NCBI GenBank assembly: GCA_913046275.1
Contig: CAJWSE010000008.1
Location: forward strand, 1 to 16,763
Direction of reading: 5' to 3'
From: an uncultured Phycisphaerae bacterium
GTDB lineage: Bacteria; Planctomycetota; Phycisphaerae; Phycisphaerales; SM1A02
Length of the DNA: 16,763 bases
Made by a program: the position numbers and the translations under genes. Below are positions 1-7,068 of this stretch, one piece after another (within the stretch, counting starts at the first letter, position 1; every line of letters begins with the position of its first letter). The notes beneath the pieces are model-generated. The model was given only the letters and a program-made list of their open reading frames with translations. It was not told the origin of the DNA and ran no database searches.

Positions 1-414
1 TCGCAACAGTCATGTCATATTCAGGCGGTGCAATCTGAGCGTCTAGCAACTGGTATGCGGCTCGCTGCAGAGATTCGTGAAATGTCACTTCTGTTGCCCG
101 CAAATGACCCAATTACAGGTTCTTCGTATTGGGGTGCAGAACTTGGGGAATTAATTCCTCTGGATATCGATGACCTTGATGATTTGGACGATGCGGTCTT
201 TGCGGAATCAGATGGCACCGGCCCCATTGATGCAACAGGTAAGAAAATCGTTGAAATGCCAGGGTGGGGGCAACAAATTATTGTTGAGTGCGTGGATCCA
301 TTTGACATAACTAATAGTGTTCCAGACGGTGCTTCAGATGTTATTCGTCTGACTACAAAAACACTATATGAAGGTGAAGAAATAACGAGGTTAGTATGGA
401 TTGCGCCAAGATGA
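1..414 (+). CDS. Probable type IV prepilin-like minor pseudopilin (PilV/GspI-like), C-terminal part
   Basis: The frame is open from base 1 with no convincing start, so the gene begins upstream of the window; the GTG at 28 is internal to it. About 137 residues remain. They begin with an amphipathic stretch resembling the second half of a pilin N-terminal helix, followed by a small globular domain ending in ITRLVWIAPR. An acidic run of Asp and Leu (IDDLDDLDDA) lies near the middle. The identification rests mainly on context: the next two genes are pseudopilin-like and its TGA at 412-414 overlaps the next ATG. In type II secretion and type IV pilus operons the GspI or PilV gene usually sits beside gspJ and gspK/pilX. 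The diagnostic methylation motif would be upstream and is not visible, so the exact subtype cannot be told. Confidence 0.55.
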   Translation, partial: SQQSCHIQAVQSERLATGMRLAAEIREMSLLLPANDPITGSSYWGAELGELIPLDIDDLDDLDDAVFAESDGTGPIDATGKKIVEMPGWGQQIIVECVDPFDITNSVPDGASDVIRLTTKTLYEGEEITRLVWIAPR

Positions 415-2747
415 AAAAAAGGCATGCTGGTTGGGCGACAGTCCCTGCGTTGATTATGCTTACTGCAATCACGTCAATAGTAGCTGCAATGGCAAATGTA
501 TCTTGGACAAATGTTCGAAGTGCAAAGTCAATGGTTGCGATTGGTAAAGCGCAATCGGCAGCAGAGTCAGGCTTATCGTTTGGAAGTGTCCGTTTACTTG
601 ATGTAGTTAATCGATACATCATTGAGCGAGGAGAAGTTGACAGTGAACTCGCAGAGAAGCTGTGGCGTGGAACTTGGACATCTTCGGAAGGCCAGATTAC
701 CGTCTTGCCACCATCGTACACCGTAAACACAATTTCTGGTAACGGGGTTGCTCATGCGTTGCAAGATGTTTATGGACAAGTTGATGCGCATTGGTTTGAT
801 AAAACTAACAGTGACTTTTATTTGCCTTTACTCGATGATAACTTTGTTTTAGAACTAAAGCCGATTGCATTGGGCAGCTCATCACAAAGTTTCTTTCGTT
901 TAAAGTATGAGTTGGTGCAGGACGATACACGAATTCTTTTAACAAGTACAGGTGAGGCTGGCGGGGTGACAAGAACAATTTCGATGGCGTTTAATCTTGA
1001 TAAACGAGTTGATTATGCACTTGTTGCAATGTCTCGAATTATGTTGGGACGTAATGTTATCGTCGAAGGTCCGATTGGTACAAGGTATGGCATAGGAAGT
1101 GATGAGTTAAATAGTGCATTTGGCACACCACTCGTGATGCGAAATGATTTTTATGGTCTCGACCCTTTAGGTTTAGATATTGACATTGCAACATTTGCAT
1201 CGCTTATTCTTTCAAACGATGTCGATGGGGATAATCGATTACGTCCAAATCACGCTTCAGAAGGCATAGGTCTTGTCGGCACGTTTGTTGATTATGACAA
1301 CGACCAATATGTCACAGAGATGGATTTATTTTTATCACGTTATGATAGTAATGGCGATATTTGCGTTGTGTTTGACCCTTTACAGGCTTCGCTTGCCGGA
1401 CATACTGGTTTGGCACAAGAATTTTCTAGTGACATACAACTTGCAATGCTCATCGATCAAGCACGAAGTGACCGGAATAGAGATGGGGTTGTGGATTTTA
1501 AAGATAGGGAATTGGGTTGGGATGATGGAATAATCGATGCTAAAGATAAGTATTCTAAAATTGAAGGCGGCTTGGGATTTGCTGTTGATGTTTTGCAATG
1601 GGAATCAGCTACAGGTTCGCCATGGCAGGCGGGTGTAAATGGCACAATTAATCCAGAGTTTGGTTCAGCAGCAGAATTCACTCTTCCGGAAAGCGCACTT
1701 GTAGAACTCACAACAAGTATGTTCACAGGCGCGCAGACTTGGTTTAAGACAGAGTCAACAACAGGTGAACCGTTTGGCGATACTGTTTCCGGTCAAGTGT
1801 TAACAAATCTCACAAACGGAGGCTCATACACGCCACCATCGGAATCCACATGGGAAGGTGTCCCTTGGCAATCTGAAGGCGCGTACGATTGGTACTGTCG
1901 CGGAATATACAAAGACATGGTCTTTAGTAACGTGCGTATTCCTAAAGGCACGAATGCAGTATTTGAAAACTGCATGTTTATTGGTGTGACTTGGGTTGAA
2001 ACAAACGAGTACGTTGAAGACCCAAATTGGAATTTCACTGGAGCGATGCAGCCCGCGTTGGGTGGTGGTTTTGAGTTGCAATTTGATGGTCTTACTTCAG
2101 AATCTAACGGCGAAACATTTGATAATACCCGTGAAGAATCCAACAATGTACGATTTCATGACTGCACTTTTTTGGGTTCTCTTGCTGGTGATGTGCCTTC
2201 TGAATTTACACATTGGCGTAATAAAATTCAGGTGACCGGTGAGTCTAGATTTTTTCTTGATCCAGATGACCCAGATTTATCAAATCAATCTGACGGCACA
2301 GTATTGCGAGCTGTGTTGCAATCAATTGACCCGTCAGACCGTGAGCAAATGGCAAGAAGTTCTGTTCTAATGCCAGGCTGGTCTATCGAGATTGGTTCGT
2401 TTCAGAATGATGAAACCGTGGGTATTAAGTTAGTAGGAACAATTATTGGCGGCTTACTTGACTTGCGTGGGGCCGTTGATGTGCATGGTTCGATTTTGTC
2501 TACGTACCGCCCTGTTGAAGGTGAAGGCCCATTGTTTTACGGAGGTGAAGCAGATGCATTTAATACAACCATTGGATATTTCGGACCAGAGGATGGCGAT
2601 GCAGAAGGAGTTGACGAGGCTATGAAGCCATTTATGGGTTATGGAAGAGTTTCTCTACGTGCAAACCCAGGTGCACCAATGCCCGACGGTATCCCATGGC
2701 CAATAACTATTGTTCCAGACGGCAGTAGTTATCAGGAGGGCCTGTAA
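411..2747 (+). CDS. Large PilX/GspK-like pseudopilin with EF-hand-like calcium loops
   Basis: I chose ATG 411 because it overlaps the upstream stop as ATGA and gives a short basic prepilin leader, MKKRHAG, before a hydrophobic helix (about residues 8-30). ATG 396, with ACGAGG five bases upstream, is the alternative. After the putative G/W cleavage site, position +5 is Pro rather than Glu, as expected for GspK/PilX-type proteins, which lack Glu5. The helix continues into KAQSAAESGL, similar to the A-AAEAGL motif of PilX. At about 778 aa it is far larger than GspK (about 330) or PilX (about 200). Residues 270-380 hold Asp-rich loops: D294-x-D-x-D-x-Y-x-T-x-x-D305 and D354-x-N-x-D-G-x-V-D-x-x-D365 fit the 12-residue EF-hand/dockerin pattern, and three more are degenerate. 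The last 300 residues look beta-rich with repeated 'C-F-G' style turns. It probably caps or initiates a pseudopilus. Substrate unknown. Confidence 0.65.
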   Translation: MKKRHAGWATVPALIMLTAITSIVAAMANVSWTNVRSAKSMVAIGKAQSAAESGLSFGSVRLLDVVNRYIIERGEVDSELAEKLWRGTWTSSEGQITVLPPSYTVNTISGNGVAHALQDVYGQVDAHWFDKTNSDFYLPLLDDNFVLELKPIALGSSSQSFFRLKYELVQDDTRILLTSTGEAGGVTRTISMAFNLDKRVDYALVAMSRIMLGRNVIVEGPIGTRYGIGSDELNSAFGTPLVMRNDFYGLDPLGLDIDIATFASLILSNDVDGDNRLRPNHASEGIGLVGTFVDYDNDQYVTEMDLFLSRYDSNGDICVVFDPLQASLAGHTGLAQEFSSDIQLAMLIDQARSDRNRDGVVDFKDRELGWDDGIIDAKDKYSKIEGGLGFAVDVLQWESATGSPWQAGVNGTINPEFGSAAEFTLPESALVELTTSMFTGAQTWFKTESTTGEPFGDTVSGQVLTNLTNGGSYTPPSESTWEGVPWQSEGAYDWYCRGIYKDMVFSNVRIPKGTNAVFENCMFIGVTWVETNEYVEDPNWNFTGAMQPALGGGFELQFDGLTSESNGETFDNTREESNNVRFHDCTFLGSLAGDVPSEFTHWRNKIQVTGESRFFLDPDDPDLSNQSDGTVLRAVLQSIDPSDREQMARSSVLMPGWSIEIGSFQNDETVGIKLVGTIIGGLLDLRGAVDVHGSILSTYRPVEGEGPLFYGGEADAFNTTIGYFGPEDGDAEGVDEAMKPFMGYGRVSLRANPGAPMPDGIPWPITIVPDGSSYQEGL
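2734..2740 (+). promoter_or_regulatory. Strong Shine-Dalgarno for the GspJ-like gene
   Basis: AGGAGGG lies six bases before ATG 2747, inside the last codons of the preceding gene. It fixes this start and indicates efficient reinitiation at the TAATG junction. It is the best ribosome-binding site in the window, in contrast to the several starts here that have none. Confidence 0.8.
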
Positions 2748-3286
2748 TGAGGCGCGGATTTACTGTTGTTGAGTTGCTAATTGGTCTTGCAATTGCAGCA
2801 GTGTTATTGACAGCCTTATTCTCAGCACTGCAATCCTCTATTGCAGCGTATTCACGTTCTTCTGCGGATGGTGTAAATCGTCTTACGTCACGGTTGTTTA
2901 TTGAACGTGTTGCTTTGCTGATCCGAACAGGGTCATCATTTGGTCCAATGCCAAGCGTGAGTACGATGGACGAAGTGAGTAGCCATTACCTGGAACTAAC
3001 CACCAGCAATGGGCAGAATGTGGCCATAGTTTGGAATAGCGTTGATAAAACAATTGAAATGAATGTGGATGGCGTACTATCGACAGTGCTTGGTGGCGTG
3101 ACGCAATTCGCTGGTGGTACACAAATAACACCGTTCCGTTTGCAATATGCAAAAGGTTCGATCTTGGAACGTGTAACAATAAATCTTGTGGTTGTTCCTG
3201 ATTTAGAATATGTTACTTCGATGGATGAGAGCGGGGAGATCGTTCGCCTAACGGCTTCAATAATGCCTCGAGCGCAGTTATATTAA
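2747..3286 (+). CDS. Prepilin-type pseudopilin, GspJ/PulJ-like
   Basis: The 179-aa protein opens with MRRG followed by FTVVELLIGLAIAAVLL, a textbook type III signal sequence: prepilin peptidase cleavage after Gly4, Phe at +1 to be N-methylated, Glu at +5, then a hydrophobic helix to about residue 25. The rest is a small mixed domain of about 145 residues. The size and position after a GspK/PilX-like gene match GspJ (about 190 aa) of type II secretion systems or PilW of type IV pili. Its ATG shares one base with the preceding TAA (TAATG), so translation is coupled. It is the last gene of the operon visible here; its TAA overlaps the stop of the convergent phosphohexomutase gene. GspJ versus PilW cannot be decided without the rest of the operon. 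Confidence 0.85.
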   Translation: MRRGFTVVELLIGLAIAAVLLTALFSALQSSIAAYSRSSADGVNRLTSRLFIERVALLIRTGSSFGPMPSVSTMDEVSSHYLELTTSNGQNVAIVWNSVDKTIEMNVDGVLSTVLGGVTQFAGGTQITPFRLQYAKGSILERVTINLVVVPDLEYVTSMDESGEIVRLTASIMPRAQLY

Positions 3287-4662
3287 TCGAGTCCAAGTTT
3301 TACCCGGTTAGACAATTTGTACGCGGTTAGCGAGTCAGTAGCTTCTGCAATCACTCGAGCAATCGGTTCAGTGTTACTTGGTCGGACATGCAGCCAACCC
3401 TCCTCAAAATCAATACGAAGCCCATCACTATCATCGAGTTTTGCATCTGAATACTCAGCTTTTAATCGGTCAATCTCCTTTTCAATTGCCTGTAGCCCAC
3501 CTAAATCTTTTAAATCGATTGTTCGTTTAATCATTTCATAGGGTTTAACAGTCCGGATGATGGAGGAAAGAGAAGTTTTGCGTTTTGTCATTAAATCAAG
3601 TGTTAGTGCCATAGCCGCAAGACTATCGCGGACCCAGCAGACTTTTGGGAAGATAACACCGCCGTTGCCTTCGCCACCGATGACGCAGTCGTATTTTTTC
3701 ATCATGCCAGCAACATTTGCTTCACCTACTGCTGAACGCCATATAGTAGAGTTTGATGCTGCAGCGATGTCATCAATCATTCTGCTAGTAGATAGGTTTG
3801 TCGCAGCAGAACTATTTGGATATTCTTCAAACCAACGCATCGCAGCGAGAACAAGTGTGTACTCTTCACCGAAATAAAAACCTGTTTCATCAACAATTGC
3901 AAGGCGGTCTGCATCTGGGTCTTGTGCAAATCCAACATCAGCATCAAATTTATCTACCATCAAAGAGAGTTCTTTGAGATTCTCTGCCTTAGGCTCAGGT
4001 GTGTGCGCGAATTCGCCAGTTGGATTTCCATTCAGATGCAAAACATCACAGCCTAAAAGCTCAAGTAGTTTGACTCCAGATTCACACCCAGCACCATTTA
4101 TTGAATCAAGAACAACACGAAATTGTTTTTCGCGAATTGGCTGTGGGTCAATGACTCCAAGTAATTTGGCGATATGCGTGTCGTTGCCTTGTTTGTTTAC
4201 TTCAAGTAAGCCGCCAGAGGTTTCTGGTAAGGCTATTTGATTATGAAAACGATCAATAATTTTACTTGCTTCTTCTTTGCTCGGAGCTAAACCATCGCCG
4301 TTAAGGCACTTCAAGCCATTCCAAGGTGTAGGGTTGTGCGAGGCAGTCACAATGATGCCTCCATCGGCACCTAATGTGTGAATCATGACACCTGCTGTGG
4401 GGGTTGCAATGACGCCAAGATCTGTGACTTTACACCCCGCGCGTACAAAGGCTTCTGAGACTGCGCTTTGTAGTGCTGGGCCGCTTGGCCGGCTATCGCG
4501 AGCAACACATAGGCAGGGCAATCGTCCAAGTTTTTCTTGAAGAAATGAAACAAATGCATCGGCAAATGTTTTTGCTACTTCTGTCGTCATCGTTTTTCCA
4601 ACAATACCCCGTGCGCCTGAGACAGAAAGCATGAGTGGAGCGCTGCTTGTTTGTTCATTCAT
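3283..4662 (-). CDS. glmM: Phosphoglucosamine mutase / alpha-D-phosphohexomutase family
   Basis: This 459-aa protein has the four signatures of the alpha-D-phosphohexomutase family in order: active-site TASHNP with phosphoserine Ser108, the Mg-binding loop DPDADR (248-253), the sugar-specificity loop GGEGNGG (329-335), and the phosphate-binding loop RPSNTEP (427-433). The enzymes isomerise 6-phospho to 1-phospho sugars. The SVSGARGI start and the GEGNGG loop resemble archaeal-type GlmM more than classical bacterial GlmM. Conversion of GlcN-6-P to GlcN-1-P is therefore the best guess, but phosphomannomutase or phosphoglucomutase activity is not excluded. A UDP-HexNAc pyrophosphorylase gene lies 2.4 kb away in another operon and could use its product after acetylation. 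Its ATG overlaps the stop of the PTPS-like gene by 4 nt, and it is the last gene of the pdxJ operon. Confidence 0.82.
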   Translation of the reverse strand: MNEQTSSAPLMLSVSGARGIVGKTMTTEVAKTFADAFVSFLQEKLGRLPCLCVARDSRPSGPALQSAVSEAFVRAGCKVTDLGVIATPTAGVMIHTLGADGGIIVTASHNPTPWNGLKCLNGDGLAPSKEEASKIIDRFHNQIALPETSGGLLEVNKQGNDTHIAKLLGVIDPQPIREKQFRVVLDSINGAGCESGVKLLELLGCDVLHLNGNPTGEFAHTPEPKAENLKELSLMVDKFDADVGFAQDPDADRLAIVDETGFYFGEEYTLVLAAMRWFEEYPNSSAATNLSTSRMIDDIAAASNSTIWRSAVGEANVAGMMKKYDCVIGGEGNGGVIFPKVCWVRDSLAAMALTLDLMTKRKTSLSSIIRTVKPYEMIKRTIDLKDLGGLQAIEKEIDRLKAEYSDAKLDDSDGLRIDFEEGWLHVRPSNTEPIARVIAEATDSLTAYKLSNRVKLGLD

Positions 4663-5021
4663 GGTGTGTAAGTTGCCTCGCAGTTTGGCGCTTCAGTAAT
4701 GGTGATTGATGTTACTTGAACTTTTTCTTGCACTTTTTTTTCCAGTTCATCAAAAATATAACGTGCGATAATCTCAGCCGAAGGATTTTTGCCTTCAAGA
4801 GCATTGCAATTATTCAAATCGGCTCCTTCAAAGGGCCTGGTAATTTCATTTAGGTATTTCTCTATCCGTATAAAATCGATTAGGAGGCCATCACTGTCAA
4901 GCCTTTCGCCTTGAAGCGAGGCACGAACTTTCCAATTGTGTTGGTGTGGTTCTTCTGGAATTCCAGCAATTGTAACAGCGTGCGATGCTTCAAAAGTAGT
5001 CAAAACCTGTACATTATACAT
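4659..5021 (-). CDS. PTPS/QueD-fold (6-pyruvoyl tetrahydropterin synthase-like) protein lacking catalytic residues
   Basis: I chose ATG 5021 (120 aa) over ATG 5042 because MYNVQVLTTFEASHAV lines up with the usual family N-terminus and GGAAG lies seven bases upstream. The zinc site is intact: His14 in FEASH and His26/His28 in HQH. The Glu of the pterin-anchoring C-terminal motif is present in TEAPNCEATY (Glu110). The catalytic Cys expected four residues before the first His of the H-x-H pair is Pro22, with two Glu residues following it. The Asp-His dyad expected before 'LN' is Glu65-Gly66. The normal H-G-H is H-Q-H. The fold assignment is secure, but 6-carboxy-tetrahydropterin synthase activity is doubtful. 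It overlaps the Nudix gene by 8 nt and the mutase gene by 4 nt, so it is tightly co-translated. Possible roles include a different pterin reaction or a non-catalytic binding protein. Confidence 0.75.
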   Translation of the reverse strand: MYNVQVLTTFEASHAVTIAGIPEEPHQHNWKVRASLQGERLDSDGLLIDFIRIEKYLNEITRPFEGADLNNCNALEGKNPSAEIIARYIFDELEKKVQEKVQVTSITITEAPNCEATYTP

Positions 5022-5547
5022 CTGTGGACTTCCACTCCTCATTCACAGTCCATGTGTAAGGGTCCGTAGAACAGTCAATATGCACAGCAAAGAAACCTCC
5101 TCGATGTTGCTTTACAAGGTCCCAAATAATTTGCCGATCGGTTAGGGGAATGTCCTTATTAACTACGTCATCAACATGCACCCACTCAAGTTTACCTTCA
5201 TCAATATCCATAGTTTTGATTTCATGGTGCTGGACTGGTCGTTTGACTTCAAATAGAAAGATAAGCCAATGCGTCTGGTCTTTGTATGCAGATTCTGCGA
5301 GCATTCCAGAGAGACGAATATCTTTCGCCTGAACGATAACACCAGACTCTTCATGGATTTCTCGAATAGCGCATTCATGAGGGCTCTCACCGATAGCAGC
5401 TTCTAGCTTTCCTCCAATCGGCGAGTAATTTCCTTTGTTAGGCGCTTTTGCTCTATGTAAGAGAAGAAGATTATCCTCTTCATCATAGAGATAGCAGAGT
5501 ACTGCAATCTTATACGGGAGATCAGTAATTGAATAGGACTGAGTCAT
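5014..5547 (-). CDS. Nudix hydrolase
   Basis: The 177-aa protein carries a Nudix box at about residues 45-72: GGKLE, then GES, then REIHEESG, giving the R-E-x-x-E-E-x-G metal-binding helix. Two extra residues (about A50-I52) sit between the GGKLE part and the GE of the box, so the consensus G-x5-E spacing is stretched. The family hydrolyses nucleoside diphosphates linked to another group. A segment rich in charged and aromatic residues follows the box, and the last 30 residues (HIDCSTDPYTWTV) look like an accessory tail. The start ATG overlaps the pdxJ stop as ATGA and its stop overlaps the PTPS-like gene. A pterin-triphosphate substrate would suit that neighbour, but this is inference; house-cleaning of damaged nucleotides is equally possible. 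Confidence 0.85.
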   Translation of the reverse strand: MTQSYSITDLPYKIAVLCYLYDEEDNLLLLHRAKAPNKGNYSPIGGKLEAAIGESPHECAIREIHEESGVIVQAKDIRLSGMLAESAYKDQTHWLIFLFEVKRPVQHHEIKTMDIDEGKLEWVHVDDVVNKDIPLTDRQIIWDLVKQHRGGFFAVHIDCSTDPYTWTVNEEWKSTDV

Positions 5548-6290
5548 TTTAACGCTTTCTCAATTTGTTGTTTCATTTCTTTGACAGAAGCTTGCATACC
5601 AATAAAAACGCTTCTACTAACGATTGAATGTCCAATATGCAATTCAGTGATTCCTTGTATTGACGCAATCCCTTTGACATTGTGGTGCGTTAAACCATGC
5701 CCAGCATTACATTGCATCCCCTTTTCAAGAATATAGCTTACAGCAACTTCTATTTTATCTCGTTCACGCAATACTTCAGCACAAGTAAGCGAAAAATCAT
5801 TTCGAGCCACCGCTTCTGCATAGGGCCCAGTATGAATTTCGCACACTGTAAATCCACACTGCTGTGAAGCATTGATTTGTGATGGGTCTGCATCAATGAA
5901 TGCGCTTGTTCTCATGCCAGCATTTGTGAGTTGTTCAACAAGTGGGCATAGAGTTATTCCTTCTTCCAAAACATCGAGACCGCCTTCAGTTGTGATTTCA
6001 TTTCGACCTTCAGGAACAATCATCGCCATTTGTGGCTTTGATTGAAGGGCAAGTTCAATCATTTCAGGTGTTGCGGCGAGTTCGAGATTAAGTGGAACGG
6101 TAACAGATTCACGCAAGGCAAATAAATCTGTATCTTGCATATGGCGCCGATCTTCTCGAATATGGAGCGTAATACCATCGGCACCCCCAATGCATGCCGC
6201 TGTGGCGGCCTCAAGGGGGCAGGGCTCAAAGGTCTTTCGAGCTTCTCTTAGCGTTGCGACGTGGTCTATGTTGACACAAAGTTTCGGCAT
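5544..6290 (-). CDS. pdxJ: Pyridoxine 5'-phosphate synthase PdxJ
   Basis: The enzyme condenses 3-amino-2-oxopropyl phosphate with 1-deoxyxylulose-5-phosphate to form pyridoxine 5'-phosphate, the last ring-forming step of the DXP-dependent vitamin B6 pathway. I chose ATG 6290, which gives MPKLCVNIDHVATLREAR, the classical N-terminus, and 248 aa (family about 240). The frame stays open to 6383, but that extension is not conserved in style. Family blocks are all present: TLHIREDRRH (His43), LNLELAAT (Glu70), VPEGRNEITTEGG, the IHTGPYA phosphate loop, CNAGHGLTHHN and ELHIGHSIVSR. It is the first gene of a minus-strand operon with the Nudix, PTPS-like and mutase genes, and is divergent from phoU. 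A weak -10-like TATAAC lies on the minus strand at 6323-6328. Confidence 0.95.
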   Translation of the reverse strand: MPKLCVNIDHVATLREARKTFEPCPLEAATAACIGGADGITLHIREDRRHMQDTDLFALRESVTVPLNLELAATPEMIELALQSKPQMAMIVPEGRNEITTEGGLDVLEEGITLCPLVEQLTNAGMRTSAFIDADPSQINASQQCGFTVCEIHTGPYAEAVARNDFSLTCAEVLRERDKIEVAVSYILEKGMQCNAGHGLTHHNVKGIASIQGITELHIGHSIVSRSVFIGMQASVKEMKQQIEKALK

Positions 6291-6335
6291 GAAAATGGTT
6301 CCAAAAGGGGCTTTCCAAGGAGTTATACCCTTTAG

Positions 6336-6354
6336 GTGGCGAGTATACTCCCAC
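6336..6354. promoter_or_regulatory. Dyad in the pdxJ/phoU divergent intergenic region
   Basis: GAGTATACTC at 6341-6350 is a perfect palindrome. It is flanked by GTGG (6336-6339) and CCAC (6351-6354), which also pair if the C at 6340 bulges. The centre contains TATACT, readable as a -10 hexamer on either strand, but no good -35 was found for either direction. It lies in the 97-bp gap between the two divergent starts and could be a promoter core, an operator, or both. Confidence 0.35.
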
Positions 6355-6387
6355 AGAGCCGATATGCCCACGTAAGAAAGCACGCAG

Positions 6388-7068
6388 ATGTCAGAGTTTG
6401 ATAGAAAGTTAGCCCAATTAAAAGCAGACTTGAATACTCAAGGCGCTCGGGTATCCGACCAGCTACTCCAGGCGGTTGAATCAAGCTTTGGCGACGATAT
6501 TAGCACAGCAAACGAAGTCATTGCTGGCGATGCGGTTATCGACCGAGTAGATGTTGAAATCGAACGTGCTTGCATAGAGTTGCTCCGATTAGGTGCAAAT
6601 GACGAACATAGTATTAGAAGTGTGCTAACGATTGTAAAAGTGAATAATGAACTTGAGCGCATTGCAGACTGCGCAGTCAGCGTAGCCCAATCTGCAACGA
6701 CACAGAATAAAATCATCTCAACTGCGCCACCTACTTTTCGTGTTATGGCAAATAGCGTGATTGGCATGGTCCGCGATACAAATGCTGCCTTATCTGAGGC
6801 TAATACAGAAATGGCTATTCGGGTCCTTGCTTTTGATGACACTGTTAGTCGTTTCAGAAAAGAAATTGTACTTGATGCGCAACAACGAACTAGTAACGGC
6901 ACACTTGTCCCGCTTGTTGCCTTTGAGATTCTTTCAGTTGCTCGATCGCTTGAGCGGATTGCTGATCATTGCACTAATATTTGTGAACAAGTGATTTACC
7001 TTGAAACGGGTAAGATTGTGCGCCATTCGCCAGAGGGCTGGTCTTCACCGGAAACCCCAGAGTTTTGA
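6388..7068 (+). CDS. phoU: PhoU-family phosphate regulator
   Basis: This 226-aa all-helical protein has the two tandem three-helix repeats of PhoU. Each carries the metal-binding signature: NNELERIAD at 86-94 and RSLERIADH at 186-194, the second followed by the typical C-terminal end YLETGKIVRH. PhoU proteins restrain phosphate uptake through the Pst transporter and the PhoR kinase and bind iron or zinc clusters. No pst, phoB or phoR gene is in view. Here phoU instead leads an operon with a UDP-sugar pyrophosphorylase (4-nt overlap) and a DedA protein. The start ATG has only a weak purine stretch upstream. A proline-rich tail of about 13 residues follows the last helix. Confidence 0.93.
   Translation: MSEFDRKLAQLKADLNTQGARVSDQLLQAVESSFGDDISTANEVIAGDAVIDRVDVEIERACIELLRLGANDEHSIRSVLTIVKVNNELERIADCAVSVAQSATTQNKIISTAPPTFRVMANSVIGMVRDTNAALSEANTEMAIRVLAFDDTVSRFRKEIVLDAQQRTSNGTLVPLVAFEILSVARSLERIADHCTNICEQVIYLETGKIVRHSPEGWSSPETPEF

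Noticed and set aside
5043..5145. Plus-strand open frame crossing the Nudix/PTPS-like junction
   Set aside because: It is antisense to two well-supported overlapping genes and has no start signal.
6291..6383. 31-residue N-terminal extension of PdxJ
   Set aside because: The canonical PdxJ start is MPKLCVNIDH at 6290, and the extension would fill the promoter region shared with phoU.
6438..6902. 154-aa minus-strand open frame inside phoU
   Set aside because: It is antisense to a gene with clear PhoU motifs, has a Ser/Thr/Ala-rich composition typical of a shadow frame, and no promoter or ribosome-binding site.
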